Assembly: GCF_001676785.2 (NCBI RefSeq)
Contig: NZ_CP015910.2
Coordinates: 2,108,001 to 2,172,000 of the forward strand
Source of the DNA: Brachyspira hyodysenteriae ATCC 27164
GTDB taxonomy: Bacteria; Spirochaetota; Brachyspiria; Brachyspirales; Brachyspiraceae
Length of the DNA: 64,000 bases
Direction of reading: 5' to 3'
Made by a program: the position numbers and the translations under genes. The notes beneath the pieces are model-generated. The model worked only from the letters and a program-made list of their open reading frames with translations. It was not told the origin of the DNA and did no database searches. Numbering within the stretch: the first letter of the stretch is position 1; each line of letters opens with the position of its first letter. Below, in pieces: positions 27,597 to 36,781 of the stretch.

Positions 27597-28502
27597 ATGA
27601 AAGATTTAGACAAATTAAAACAAATATTAAATGAACCAGTTACCATTGAAAATTTAAATAGAATTAATGATTATTTTGTACGCTATTTATTTTCACATGA
27701 AGGCAATGAAAATATAGCTTTAAATTTCATTAATGCCGTATTTAAAGATTTAAACTTTGAAATTTTTAATAAAATAGAAATACTTAATCCTTTCAATATT
27801 GCAGAAAATTATGATGAAAAAGAAAGTATTGTTGATATCAAGGCTACTACAGAAACAGGTATAACTGTTTTAATAGAAATACAATCTAAAGGAAATGAGG
27901 ATTTTATAAAAAGAGCTTTATATTATTGGGCTTATAATTATAGTTCTAGTTTAAATAGAGGTTCTTTTTATGATGAGTTAAAACCTGCTGTAAGTATTAA
28001 TATTACAAATTTCGTTTTAACTGATGAGGATAAAGTACATAGCTGTTATATATTAAAAGAATTAAATAACAATAAAATTCTAACTGATCATTGTCAGCTT
28101 CACTTTGTTGAACTTCCTAAATTCAATTTAAAAAATATTTCTGCAATAGAAAATTTAGATAATATACATAAAGAATTCATTTCTTGGGTAAAATTTTTTA
28201 AGGGGGAAGACATGTCTATTTTAATGAAAGAAAATACTATATTTGAAGAAGTAGAAAAGAAATGCCGTATTTTTGTTAATGATAGTCCTGTAATGGATAA
28301 GTATAAAAAACGAGAAGTAGATACATATTTCTTTAATAAGAGTATGGAATTAGATATAAAAAAGGCTAAAGAAGAAGGTATTAAAGAAGGTATTAAAGAA
28401 AATCAAATTATAATAGCTAGAAATTTAAAAAAATCTGGTTTAGATATAAACTTCATAAGCGAAAACACAGGACTAAGTATAGAAGAAATAAAAAAATTAT
28501 GA
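27597..28502 (+). CDS. Rpn/PD-(D/E)XK nuclease family protein
   Basis: A 301-residue protein of the Rpn (recombination-promoting nuclease, formerly transposase_31) group. The catalytic PD-(D/E)XK residues are visible as D80 (SIVDIKA) and E94/Q96 (IEIQSK). The motif FINAVFKDL near 42-50 and the YYWAYNYSSSL block are typical. The C-terminal part carries the short repeat KEEGIKEGIKEN and a helical tail (GLSIEEIKKL) that varies in family members. In E. coli relatives cut DNA and promote RecA-independent recombination; some restrict phage. Not a mobile element by itself. No ribosome site precedes the ATG. Confidence 0.88.
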   Translation: MKDLDKLKQILNEPVTIENLNRINDYFVRYLFSHEGNENIALNFINAVFKDLNFEIFNKIEILNPFNIAENYDEKESIVDIKATTETGITVLIEIQSKGNEDFIKRALYYWAYNYSSSLNRGSFYDELKPAVSINITNFVLTDEDKVHSCYILKELNNNKILTDHCQLHFVELPKFNLKNISAIENLDNIHKEFISWVKFFKGEDMSILMKENTIFEEVEKKCRIFVNDSPVMDKYKKREVDTYFFNKSMELDIKKAKEEGIKEGIKENQIIIARNLKKSGLDINFISENTGLSIEEIKKL

Positions 28503-28593
28503 GTGTATAATAAATTAGCAGAATGCGTACAAGTCATTTGCCAGACATAAACATAAAATAATTTTTATAAATCAAAAAACATTTAAATTATAA

Positions 28594-28633
28594 AAGAGCT
28601 TTTATATATAAAAAATCATATATAAAAGCTCTT
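28594..28633. terminator. Bidirectional terminator between rpn-like gene and gpx
   Basis: AAGAGCTTTTATATAT (28594-28609) pairs perfectly with ATATATAAAAGCTCTT (28618-28633) around 8 bases; T-rich on the plus side (aattttttatt) and on the minus side. Confidence 0.88.
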
Positions 28634-28639
28634 AATTTT

Positions 28640-29125
28640 TTATTCTTTTTTTAATAATTCGGCTACTATCTCATCAAGTTCTTCAGGCTTTACTCTAGGA
28701 TCATAGCGTCCAACTATATTTCCTTGCCTGTCTATTAAAAACTTACCGAAATTCCATCTTATTTTATCAACGCCTTCTTCAGTAGGCTTTTCTGTTCTTA
28801 AATAAGTAAATAAAGGATCAGCATTCTTGCTATTAACTTTAACTTTGTCAAATAGCTTGAAAGTAATGCCGTATTTCTCCTTTCTAAACTCAGCAATTTC
28901 TTCAATAGGTTCTTTAGCCTGTCCGCCGAATTGATTACAAGGGAAGTCTAATATTTCAAAACCTTCCTTTTTGTATTTTTTGTATAAATCCTGCAACGCA
29001 GAATATTGTTTTGTGAATCCTCATTTAGTAGCAGTATTAATTATAAGTAATACCTTTCCCTCATACTTTTTTAATTTAACATCTTTACCTTCAGCATCTT
29101 TCACTGTGTAATCATATATGCTCAT
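28640..29125 (-). CDS. Glutathione peroxidase with in-frame TGA at the active site (probable selenoprotein)
   Basis: Full-length glutathione-peroxidase family protein of 161 residues if the TGA at 29021-29023 is read through. ATG 29125 follows GGAGGATAAG. Residues 24-34 read [11 protein letters not shown], then TGA where the catalytic Cys or Sec of the family stands (NxAxKCGFT), then [10 protein letters not shown]. All other key parts are intact: NQFGGQ near 64-69 and the WNFGKF block (W124, N125) that completes the catalytic tetrad. Directly 3' of the TGA is a 7-bp hairpin with a GUU loop (28988-29004) at SECIS-like distance. If annotated by standard rules, the gene would be called from an internal TTG and lose its active site. 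It reduces peroxides, in bacteria usually with thioredoxin. Alternative: a point-mutated pseudogene. Confidence 0.85.
28988..29004 (-). promoter_or_regulatory. Candidate bacterial SECIS hairpin
   Basis: In the mRNA, AUUCUGC pairs with GCAGGAU (one G-U pair) around a GUU loop; the loop begins 24 bases after the UGA. A short stem with G first in the loop, at 16-37 bases from the UGA, is the known consensus for bacterial SECIS elements bound by SelB. Confidence 0.6.
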
Positions 29126-29164
29126 CTTATCCTCCGTTTATAATAATATTTTATGGAAAATAAA

Positions 29165-29204
29165 AAGGCATAGTACATTAATTAAATATTAATTACCATG
29201 CCTT
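29165..29204 (-). terminator. tpx terminator
   Basis: AAGGCATAGTACATTAAT pairs imperfectly with ATTAATTACCATGCCTT. It lies between tpx and gpx and would end the tpx transcript on the minus strand, followed there by a short T-run. Confidence 0.75.
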
Positions 29205-29233
29205 ATATATTTCAATTATAACTTAATCAAAAA

Positions 29234-29731
29234 TTATAAAAGAGCTTTAGCAGCATTTAAAGCAGCATCATAATCTGGTTCATTAGTGATTTCAGGAACA
29301 TACTGAACATATTTAACAACATTGTCTTTGTCAAGTACGAATACAGCACGAGTAAGAAGCTGTAATTCTTTTAATAAAGTACCAAATTTTCTTCCGAAAT
29401 CTTTTTGATTGTAGTCAGAAGCTACGATATGAGAATCAGCATTAGCAGCAGCACACCATCTAGCTTGAGCGAATGGTAAGTCAACTGATACTGTTACAAC
29501 TGTTACTCCTTTAAGAGAAGCAGCTTCTTTATTAAATCTTTTAGTTTGTACATCACATACTGGTGTATCCAAAGATGGTACAGAAGAAATGATTTTTACT
29601 GTATCACCTGCATCTTTTAAAGACCATGGACTTAAATCTGTTTTTAATACTGTGAAATCTAAAGCTTTAGCTCCAACTGTTAATTGAGAACCTTCTAAAT
29701 TTTGTGTTGCACCTTGAAATGTAACTGTCAT
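29234..29731 (-). CDS. tpx: Thiol peroxidase (Tpx, atypical 2-Cys peroxiredoxin)
   Basis: A 165-residue thiol peroxidase that reduces hydrogen peroxide and alkyl hydroperoxides with thioredoxin. The peroxidatic Cys59 lies in SLDTPVCDVQTKRF and the resolving Cys93 in AQARWCAAA, the spacing expected of Tpx. I choose ATG 29731, six codons inside the longest frame, because AAGGAGTTAAAT stands directly before it. It is probably highly expressed, judging from strong ribosome and promoter signals. It neighbours the glutathione peroxidase; the two have separate transcripts, so this is a peroxide-defence pair rather than an operon. Confidence 0.95.
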   Translation of the reverse strand: MTVTFQGATQNLEGSQLTVGAKALDFTVLKTDLSPWSLKDAGDTVKIISSVPSLDTPVCDVQTKRFNKEAASLKGVTVVTVSVDLPFAQARWCAAANADSHIVASDYNQKDFGRKFGTLLKELQLLTRAVFVLDKDNVVKYVQYVPEITNEPDYDAALNAAKALL

Positions 29732-29800
29732 ATTTAACTCCTTAAACAATTATTTATTATGTTAAAATGAAAATAATTATTAATTTAATTATTTAAAGAA

Positions 29801-29828
29801 AATATATAATTATTAAAAAAAAAGTCAA
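29801..29828 (-). promoter_or_regulatory. tpx promoter
   Basis: On the minus strand TTGACT (29823-29828), 16-base spacer, TATATT (29801-29806), with a leader of about 60 bases. Confidence 0.6.
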
Positions 29829-29844
29829 TAAAAAAATATTACAA

Positions 29845-30498
29845 TTATATTCTTTTTGAGGATTCTAGTAATTTTAGTCTTATTAAAAATTCTTTATTGT
29901 ATTTTATATTTATATCAATATCTTTTTTTGTGAAAGGATGAACAAAATGAATCTCCTTAGCTATTAAAGCAAAACCTTTCATTTTGTAAATATCAGCATT
30001 TTTTGAATATATTTTATCTCCTATAATAGGATGTCCAATATATGAAAGATGCACTCTTATTTGATGAGTTCTGCCTGTTAAAGGTTTTAATTCAAGCAAA
30101 GTATGTTCATTCAATCTTTTTAAAACCTTGTAATGAGTTATTGCTGATTCTCCGCCTTCTTTTATAGACAATGGAATTCTCCTATTAGGATTTTTTTTGT
30201 CAATACCTATGGATATATCTATTGTACCATTTTCTTTTTTTACTTTTCCATTAACTATAGCATGATATACTTTATTAATGGTTTTATTTTTAAATGCATC
30301 TTCAAAGTATTTTTTTGTTTCTTCATCTCTTGCAAGAATAACTATTCCTGAAGTAAATTTATCTATTCTATGAACTAAATATAAATTATCAATATGACTA
30401 TATTCTTTTTTTATAATATTGATTAAATTATCATCAACTTCAATTCCTGCTTCTTTATCAATAGCGATAAAATAATTATCTTCATAAATAATTTTCAT
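29845..30498 (-). CDS. RluA family RNA pseudouridine synthase
   Basis: A 217-residue enzyme that isomerises specific uridines in rRNA or tRNA to pseudouridine. The catalytic Asp is in LVHRIDKFTSGIV near residue 45, and the TGRTHQIRVHLSYIGHPIIG block near 142-161 is the RluA-family signature. It lacks an S4 domain and is shorter than RluD, so it is of the RluA/TruC-like minimal kind. The target site cannot be told. The gene follows the Maf-like gene with a 21-base gap, so the two may be co-transcribed. Confidence 0.92.
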   Translation of the reverse strand: MKIIYEDNYFIAIDKEAGIEVDDNLINIIKKEYSHIDNLYLVHRIDKFTSGIVILARDEETKKYFEDAFKNKTINKVYHAIVNGKVKKENGTIDISIGIDKKNPNRRIPLSIKEGGESAITHYKVLKRLNEHTLLELKPLTGRTHQIRVHLSYIGHPIIGDKIYSKNADIYKMKGFALIAKEIHFVHPFTKKDIDINIKYNKEFLIRLKLLESSKRI

Positions 30499-30519
30499 TT
30501 TATATTCACTTCATAGTTT

Positions 30520-32247
30520 TTATAATTTTTCTATAATCAAAGATATTCTAGTAAAAAAATAATTTACATTCCTCAAACTTTCAGCAATAAGAAATATCAA
30601 TTTTTCTCTAGTTTCTCTTTCTCCCCTTTCGCACATAAGTATAGTTGCCGATAAAATGGTTTGAAGTATGCTAGCCTTTTTTTGATACTCTTTTACAAGA
30701 TTCATAGTTTCATTATACAAATCATCTATATTATTCAAATTATTATTTATGTTATTATATGTGTTTGATAAAATATTTCTAAACTCTTCTAATGTACTTT
30801 TTAATTCTATATATGCTTTTTTTATATCAGTATCATTATCTTTTTTATATATGCTATTAGCAATATTCAATGCTTTTTCTCTTATATTATCAATAGAAAA
30901 ATTTTCAATACTTCCCTCTTCTATTGAATCTATTTTTACAGCTTCCTTAGTTATTCTCTTTATTTTCATATTTGAATATTTATCTTTAAATTCATTGAAA
31001 TATTCCATCTGACTTTCAAATACAAATTCTGTAGGAGGATAATTATCTATATTAGTATTATTTTTTATAGCATTGAAATAATATGATTCATAAGTTTTTA
31101 ATTTATTAGTTTTATTCACCATATATTCATAAGAAAGAGCATGTTTAATATGTCTTTCATAAAAAGGATAGCTATTATCAAATCCCATTAATAATACTTC
31201 ATCTAAACCAATATAATTAGCAAAATCTATCATAGTAGTTGCTACAGTGCTTGAAGTGGTAAGGCATGATAATTCAGTGAAACCTTGAATATATTTTATT
31301 ATTCCTAAATCTTCAGAAGAAGTAAATCTTATAATATCAGCATTTATATTTCTAGGTATTATTTTATTTGCAGCTATATCCATAACTAAATATGGGAATT
31401 CTTTATTTTCATAAACAAAATCCAAAGAATTAAAAAATCCTCCGTCTACAGTAATTACAAAATCAGGAATTATACCATGTTTACATAATACACTATAACT
31501 AGTATCCACACATATAATAAAAAAGTTTTCTCTTTCTTTTTTTATATATTCTATGCTATGCTTTAATGTAGGACCAGGACATATAAGTAAAGCCTTAAAA
31601 CCTTTAAATGCATTTTTAAAATGAATTATATCCAATGATTTTTTTATATATTCACTATTAAATATTATATTTTTAGTCCATATATTTTCAAAATACATAT
31701 TAGTAAATATATTGGATATTTCCTTCTCCATTATATTTAATATATTGGTATAAAATATATTAGCATTATCCTTTTCATCTTTGGTAAGCGATGGAAGAAG
31801 AACTAAATTAATACCATTTATACTTTTATAATCAATGATTTTGTTTATATAATTAATACTGTCCTCTTTATATACAAAAAATATATTATTATTATCAGTA
31901 TTATATATATTATAATATGAGTATTTAAAAACTGCCACATCTTCTATAACAACTATTATTTTAAGAGTCTTTATGATTTCTTTACTGAAATAGTTATCAA
32001 TATTTTCAAGCAAATATTTTAAAATATATCCTAAGCCATATCCATATATTATTAAAAGATTTTTATTTTTATTTATATTTTCTAATGCTCTTTTACATTC
32101 ATTATTTATATTATATTTACTATGTAAAGCTCTTCCATTTTTAGAAATTATTGTAATATTATCTTTATTTTTCTCTATTTTGTATGAAGCGTCTAGTTCG
32201 CTTTTTTCTTCTTTTAACAAATTATGCAGTTTCACAGATATATTCAT
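30520..32247 (-). CDS. Maf-like flagellin glycosylation protein (DUF115)
   Basis: A 575-residue protein with the MAF_flag10/DUF115 domain (6-hydroxymethylpterin pyrophosphokinase MptE-like fold). The core is KALLICPGPTLKHSIEYIKK near residues 214-233, PDFVITVDGG near 265-274 and LLMGFDNSY near 345. In Campylobacter, Helicobacter and Aeromonas, Maf proteins are needed to attach nonulosonic sugars to flagellin; spirochaete flagellins are also glycosylated. The link to the flaB of this window is inference. The C-terminal 150 residues are helical. No start ambiguity of note. Confidence 0.8.
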   Translation of the reverse strand: MNISVKLHNLLKEEKSELDASYKIEKNKDNITIISKNGRALHSKYNINNECKRALENINKNKNLLIIYGYGLGYILKYLLENIDNYFSKEIIKTLKIIVVIEDVAVFKYSYYNIYNTDNNNIFFVYKEDSINYINKIIDYKSINGINLVLLPSLTKDEKDNANIFYTNILNIMEKEISNIFTNMYFENIWTKNIIFNSEYIKKSLDIIHFKNAFKGFKALLICPGPTLKHSIEYIKKERENFFIICVDTSYSVLCKHGIIPDFVITVDGGFFNSLDFVYENKEFPYLVMDIAANKIIPRNINADIIRFTSSEDLGIIKYIQGFTELSCLTTSSTVATTMIDFANYIGLDEVLLMGFDNSYPFYERHIKHALSYEYMVNKTNKLKTYESYYFNAIKNNTNIDNYPPTEFVFESQMEYFNEFKDKYSNMKIKRITKEAVKIDSIEEGSIENFSIDNIREKALNIANSIYKKDNDTDIKKAYIELKSTLEEFRNILSNTYNNINNNLNNIDDLYNETMNLVKEYQKKASILQTILSATILMCERGERETREKLIFLIAESLRNVNYFFTRISLIIEKL

Positions 32248-32370
32248 TTAATTATAATAACAAAAAAAATATAAAAATCAAATATATAGCAAAATATATA
32301 ATAAAAAAATAATTGACAATATTGATAATTATTATAAATTATAGGGGTATAACATTTATGGGGTATTTTT

Positions 32371-32796
32371 ATGTCAACTTCACCATTAGGATATAATACA
32401 AAAACAGGTAAATCATATAAAGTAATGGTTATAGATGATTCTAGTACTATAAGAATAGCTGAAAGAAAGATATTATTATCAGAAAATTTTGATGTAATAT
32501 TGGAAGCTGACGGTGCTATGGATGCTTTAACAAAGCTTAGAGAAGCAGTAGATAAACCGGATATAATAATGATGGATTTTGAGATGCCGCAGATGAACGG
32601 AATTGATTTGCTTAAAAGAATAAGAGCATTAAATATAGATGCAAAGATAATAGTTGTTACTTCTTATGCCAATAAAGGCGTATTAATGGAATTCTTGAAA
32701 TTAAAAGTAGACGGATATATTGTAAAACCAGTTCAGCGACAAACGGTAATGCATCATTTAGCTAAGGTAATAGGAAGAGAAGATTATTTAAGATAA
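32371..32796 (+). CDS. CheY-like single-domain response regulator
   Basis: A 141-residue receiver domain without output domain. Acidic pocket D22/D23 (VIDDSS), phospho-acceptor D69 (IIMMDFEMP), switch T97 (VVTSY) and K119 (YIVKPV) are all present. A 14-residue N-terminal extension precedes the fold. Such stand-alone receivers signal to the flagellar switch or act in phosphorelays; chemotaxis is likely given the number of receptors here but the gene is not in a che cluster. The ATG follows GGGGTATTTTT; TTGACA at 32313 is a probable -35. Confidence 0.9.
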   Translation: MSTSPLGYNTKTGKSYKVMVIDDSSTIRIAERKILLSENFDVILEADGAMDALTKLREAVDKPDIIMMDFEMPQMNGIDLLKRIRALNIDAKIIVVTSYANKGVLMEFLKLKVDGYIVKPVQRQTVMHHLAKVIGREDYLR

Positions 32797-32922
32797 TATT
32801 CATCTATTTAAATCTTTAATTTATTTTTATAATAGTATCCGAAATCTATTTTCAGAAATAAAAAACTGCAGTAATTCAAATATAATTATATATTTTCTTC
32901 TTTATTATAGTATATTGATATA

Positions 32923-32951
32923 TTGATAATTTTACGATAAAATGTTATAAT
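32923..32951 (+). promoter_or_regulatory. gyrA promoter
   Basis: TTGATA (32923-32928), 17-base spacer, TATAAT (32946-32951). A second set (TTGATA at 32915, TAAAAT at 32938, also 17 apart) overlaps it 8 bases upstream, so two staggered start sites are possible. Confidence 0.65.
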
Positions 32952-32982
32952 TGTAGGAATATTTTTTTAAGGATATAAATAT

Positions 32983-35487
32983 ATGGCAGTAAAAAAGAAT
33001 AAAGAAGATAATTCGGAAGAAAGACAATATTCCACACTGACAAAAGATATCTTGAAAAGAGTAGATCATATTTCAATAGAAAATGAATTAAGAGAATCTT
33101 ATTTAACTTATGCTATGAGCGTTATTGTATCTAGGGCATTGCCTGATGTTAGAGACGGTTTAAAACCTGTTCATAGAAGAATCCTATATGCTATGTATGA
33201 TGCTAATCTTACTCATGATAAACCATATAAGAAGTCTGCAGCCACTGTAGGTGAAGTTTTAGCACGTTATCACCCGCATGGAGATGCTGCTGTTTATGGT
33301 ACTATGGTAAGAATGGCTCAGGATTTCTCTATGCGTTACTTGCTTGTAGACGGACAGGGAAACTTCGGTTCTATAGATGATGACCCGCCTGCAGCAATGC
33401 GTTATACTGAAGCTAGAATGACGCGTTTTGCTGAAGAAATGCTTAATGATATAGAAAAAGAAACTGTAAAATTTGTACCAAACTTCGATGATTCCAGAAC
33501 TGAACCTTCTGTATTACCAGCAACAGTACCTCAGCTTTTAGTTAATGGAAGTATGGGTATTGCTATAGGTATGGCTACTAATATGCCTCCTCATAATTTA
33601 AAAGAAGTTGTAAATGCTATAGTTTATTATATAGATCATCAGGATGCAGAAATTAAAGATTTAATGCGTTATGTACAAGGTCCTGACTTCCCTACTGCTG
33701 GAATTATATACGGTAAAGAAGGAATAAAAGAGGCTTATACCACAGGAAAAGGCAGAATTAAATTAAGAGCCAGACTTGAAGTAGAAGAAACTAAAAGAGA
33801 CAGAGAAGCTATAGTAGTAAAAGAACTTCCTTACGGAGTTGTAAAAACTACTTTGCATGAAAAAATAGCAGATTTAGTTAAACAGGGAAAAATTGAAGGT
33901 GTAGCAGATATAAGAGATGAATCAAGCAACAGAGCAGGTATTCGCCTTATAATAGAGCTTAAAAAAGGCGTTGCTACACAAATAGTACTTAACCAATTAT
34001 GGAAGCATACTGATTTAGAAACAACTTTTGGTATAATAAATCTTGCTTTGGTAAATGGAGAGCCTAAAGTATTAAATTTAAAAGAACTTATCAAATATTT
34101 TGTTGATCACAGAGTTGAAGTAATCACAAAAAGAACAGAATATGATTTGAATCAAGCCAAAGCTAAAGCACATATATTAGAAGGCTTATTAATAGCACAG
34201 GCTAATATTGAGGAAGTTATAAGAATAATAAGAGAAAGCGAAAATACCGATGCTGCTAGAACTACTCTTATGAATAGATTTAAACTTTCTGAGAAACAAG
34301 CTCAGGCTATATTAGATATGCCTCTTAAACGCTTAACTGCTTTAGAAAAATTAAAAATAGAACAAGAATTACAGCAATTAAGAGAATTTATAGCTTATTG
34401 TGAAGATTTGCTTGCTCATCCTGAAAAAATACTTGCAGTTATTAAAGATGAACTTAAAAAGATATCTGAAAAATACGGCGATGACAGAAGAAGCGAAATA
34501 ATAGGTAAAACAAATGATACTGAAATAGATGAAGAAGATTTGATACATGATGAAGATGTTGCTGTATCTATAACTACTCAGGGATTCATTAAAAGAGTAC
34601 CTGCTTCAAGTTATCGTACTCAGGGAAGAGGCGGCGTAGGTGTTCAGGGTGGAAAATCCCAAGGAGAACATTATATAGAACATTTATTCGTTGCTTCTAC
34701 TAAAGACTATTTATTCATATTTACAGACAGAGGTAAGGCTTTCTGGATGAAGGTGCATGAAATACCTGCTTTAAGTAAGATATCTCAGGGAAAAAGTATT
34801 AAATTTATACTTAATTTAGCCCCTGAAGAAAAGATTACAAGCTACTTTACAGTATCCGAATTCGATCCTAAACAATCAATAATTATGGTTACTAAAATGG
34901 GTACTATAAAGAAAATGGAATTAAAGCATCTTGAAAACGCTAAAAAGAGAGGAATACTTGCTTTAACATTAGAAAATAATGATGAATTAGTTGCCGTTTC
35001 ACCTGTACAAACTGGAGATGATTTCATCATGACTACTGCTGCAGGACTTGCTTTGAGAATCACTGAAGAGAAAATCAGAAAAATGGGAAGAGCTGCTGCC
35101 GGAGTTAAAGGAATATCTCTAGATGATGATGATATTTGTGTATCAGGAAATGCTATACATAAAGGAGAATCATTAATAGTTATTACAGAAAATGGTATAG
35201 GAAAGAGACTTTCTTCAAAACAATTTAATGTTAAAGGAAGAGGCGGTAAAGGACAGATATATATCAAACCTGATAATAAAACAGGAAATGTTGTCAGCGT
35301 AAAAACTGTAGGAGACAAAGATGAAATAATGGTTGTTACTACTGATGATATGACTATAAAAATCAAAGCAGATTCTATACCTGAACTTGGAAGAAATGCT
35401 AAGGGTGTAAAAATCGTTAATATTTCTGATGGTGCTAGAGTTAGCGATTTAGCTGTTGTTCCTGCTGATAATGAAGAAAAGAAATAA
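32983..35487 (+). CDS. gyrA: DNA gyrase subunit A
   Basis: An 834-residue type IIA topoisomerase subunit that cuts and rejoins DNA during negative supercoiling. The catalytic Tyr141 is in [10 protein letters not shown], and the winged-helix region [19 protein letters not shown] spans residues 95-113. The C-terminal six-bladed beta-pinwheel follows from about 530. Where the GyrA box QRRGGKG is expected, the sequence is QGRGGVG, so DNA wrapping may differ. In the quinolone region, Ala102 and Gly106 stand at the positions of E. coli Ser83 and Asp87. gyrB is not in the window. The start follows AAGGATATAAAT. Subunit type (GyrA rather than ParC) is judged from length and pinwheel. Confidence 0.94.
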   Translation: MAVKKNKEDNSEERQYSTLTKDILKRVDHISIENELRESYLTYAMSVIVSRALPDVRDGLKPVHRRILYAMYDANLTHDKPYKKSAATVGEVLARYHPHGDAAVYGTMVRMAQDFSMRYLLVDGQGNFGSIDDDPPAAMRYTEARMTRFAEEMLNDIEKETVKFVPNFDDSRTEPSVLPATVPQLLVNGSMGIAIGMATNMPPHNLKEVVNAIVYYIDHQDAEIKDLMRYVQGPDFPTAGIIYGKEGIKEAYTTGKGRIKLRARLEVEETKRDREAIVVKELPYGVVKTTLHEKIADLVKQGKIEGVADIRDESSNRAGIRLIIELKKGVATQIVLNQLWKHTDLETTFGIINLALVNGEPKVLNLKELIKYFVDHRVEVITKRTEYDLNQAKAKAHILEGLLIAQANIEEVIRIIRESENTDAARTTLMNRFKLSEKQAQAILDMPLKRLTALEKLKIEQELQQLREFIAYCEDLLAHPEKILAVIKDELKKISEKYGDDRRSEIIGKTNDTEIDEEDLIHDEDVAVSITTQGFIKRVPASSYRTQGRGGVGVQGGKSQGEHYIEHLFVASTKDYLFIFTDRGKAFWMKVHEIPALSKISQGKSIKFILNLAPEEKITSYFTVSEFDPKQSIIMVTKMGTIKKMELKHLENAKKRGILALTLENNDELVAVSPVQTGDDFIMTTAAGLALRITEEKIRKMGRAAAGVKGISLDDDDICVSGNAIHKGESLIVITENGIGKRLSSKQFNVKGRGGKGQIYIKPDNKTGNVVSVKTVGDKDEIMVVTTDDMTIKIKADSIPELGRNAKGVKIVNISDGARVSDLAVVPADNEEKK

Positions 35488-35514
35488 AAAATAATTTTTA
35501 TTACTGTATATTTT

Positions 35515-35552
35515 AAGCCTGTATGTATTTATATATACAGGCTTAATTTTTT
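35515..35552 (+). terminator. gyrA terminator
   Basis: AAGCCTGTAT (35515-35524) pairs with ATACAGGCTT (35535-35544) followed by a T-run. Confidence 0.9.
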
Positions 35553-35755
35553 TAAAAAATTTGTAATTTTCTAAATTTTTGTTATATTAGTAGTATAAGT
35601 GAATATGTATTCAGAAAAATTTGGAATAAAAGATATTTTATTTCTTAAATCTTTAATTTTAATTAATTACAATTTTTTATGTTAAAGAAAAAAATTACTT
35701 ATTAAATATATAAAAATATAGATAATATTAATATGTTATTTTTTGGGGTTAAATT

Positions 35756-36106
35756 ATGGATACTACACTAGAACTTCCCTATGAGGCAGAAATATTTATA
35801 AAGAGTAAATTTCTTAAAGCGCAAATAGTAGAAATCGAAAAAGAAGATAATATCTTCAAAGTAGAACTTGATAATGAAGTATTCATCACATTCGATGAGA
35901 ATGGCAATTGGATATCTATTAACAGCCAAACAAGGCTTCCGGAAGATGTCATTCCTGATGTAGTTCAGAATAAAATAAGTAAATTAAAAAGATTTGAAAC
36001 AAAATATAAATACGAAAATTTAGATATTAATGAAATAAGGAAAATCATTAATTCGTATAGAGTAATATTAGATCATTATTTGGAAATGCATATATACAGC
36101 AATTAA
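35756..36106 (+). CDS. Small protein, PepSY-like fold suspected
   Basis: A 116-residue protein without signal peptide. The segment VELDNEVFITFDENGNWISI near residues 39-58, then LPEDVIPDVV, has the strand-turn pattern of PepSY-like (DUF2874) domains, normally found in exported proteins, so the assignment is tentative. The ATG follows TTGGGGTTAAATT. Its stop codon touches the stop of the convergent ABC gene with no intervening base, leaving no room for a separate terminator. Confidence 0.6.
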   Translation: MDTTLELPYEAEIFIKSKFLKAQIVEIEKEDNIFKVELDNEVFITFDENGNWISINSQTRLPEDVIPDVVQNKISKLKRFETKYKYENLDINEIRKIINSYRVILDHYLEMHIYSN

Positions 36107-36781
36107 TTATTTCAAACAACGAACTATTTTGCCATTAGACATCTCATAAACATTATTAGCATAAGCTGCTATATTATGAGCATGTGTAACCATAACTATA
36201 CTAGTTCCTTGTTTATTAATGGTTGTAAGTATCTCCATCAAAGTTTTTGTAGTTGCAGGATCAAGATCACTTGTAGGCTCATCTGCTATTAAGCATTTAC
36301 ATCCATAAGCCAAAGCCCTTAATATAGCAACTTTTTTCATTTCACCGCCTGACAAATTAGATGCTTTAGAATATATCTTATCTTTAAGAGAAAATAATTC
36401 TATATTTTCTTTAGTTTGATTTATTTTTTCTTCTGTAATTTTATGTTTAAAAGCCAAAGGCATTAATATATTATCTATAACACTTATTGTTGGTATAATA
36501 ACAGGATATTGAAATATATATGAAAAATATTCTCTTCTAAAACTTGCAAGAACATCTTCATTAGCTCCATTCAATTTGAAAGAGTCATAATATATAGTTC
36601 CGCTTGTAGGTTTAAGTATGCCGCCTATTATACTAAGGAGCGTACTTTTTCCGCTTCCTGTATGCCCTACAAAACTTATAAAATCGCCTTGATTAATATC
36701 TAAACTAATATCTTCACAGGCATTGCATTGATTAACTCCCAAAGGGAAAACCTTTGATACATTGATTATTTTTATATTCAT
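36107..36781 (-). CDS. ABC transporter ATP-binding protein, LolD/MacB type
   Basis: A 224-residue ATPase. Walker A is GHTGSGKST (residues 39-47), the signature is NLSGGEMKK, and Walker B is CLIADEPTSDLD followed by the H-loop in VMVTHAH. These and the size put it with LolD/FtsE/MacB-type ATPases that drive mechanotransmission rather than transport of small solutes. It overlaps the FtsX-like gene upstream by 4 bases (ATGA), so the pair is translationally coupled. Probable role: lipoprotein release or peptide export; the lipoprotein gene upstream (37473) may be related. Confidence 0.92.
   Translation of the reverse strand: MNIKIINVSKVFPLGVNQCNACEDISLDINQGDFISFVGHTGSGKSTLLSIIGGILKPTSGTIYYDSFKLNGANEDVLASFRREYFSYIFQYPVIIPTISVIDNILMPLAFKHKITEEKINQTKENIELFSLKDKIYSKASNLSGGEMKKVAILRALAYGCKCLIADEPTSDLDPATTKTLMEILTTINKQGTSIVMVTHAHNIAAYANNVYEMSNGKIVRCLK

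Noticed and set aside
28640-28996. Glutathione peroxidase starting at an internal TTG (118 residues)
   Set aside because: This start removes the catalytic residue and the first strands; the upstream frame through the TGA has a good ribosome site and full family similarity.
34600-34660. Altered GyrA box as evidence that the gene is ParC
   Set aside because: The box is QGRGGVG rather than QRRGGKG, but the full pinwheel and length fit GyrA; without gyrB or parE nearby the point stays minor.
34842-35366. Open frame of 174 codons opposite gyrA
   Set aside because: Antisense shadow of the GyrA pinwheel; no start signal.
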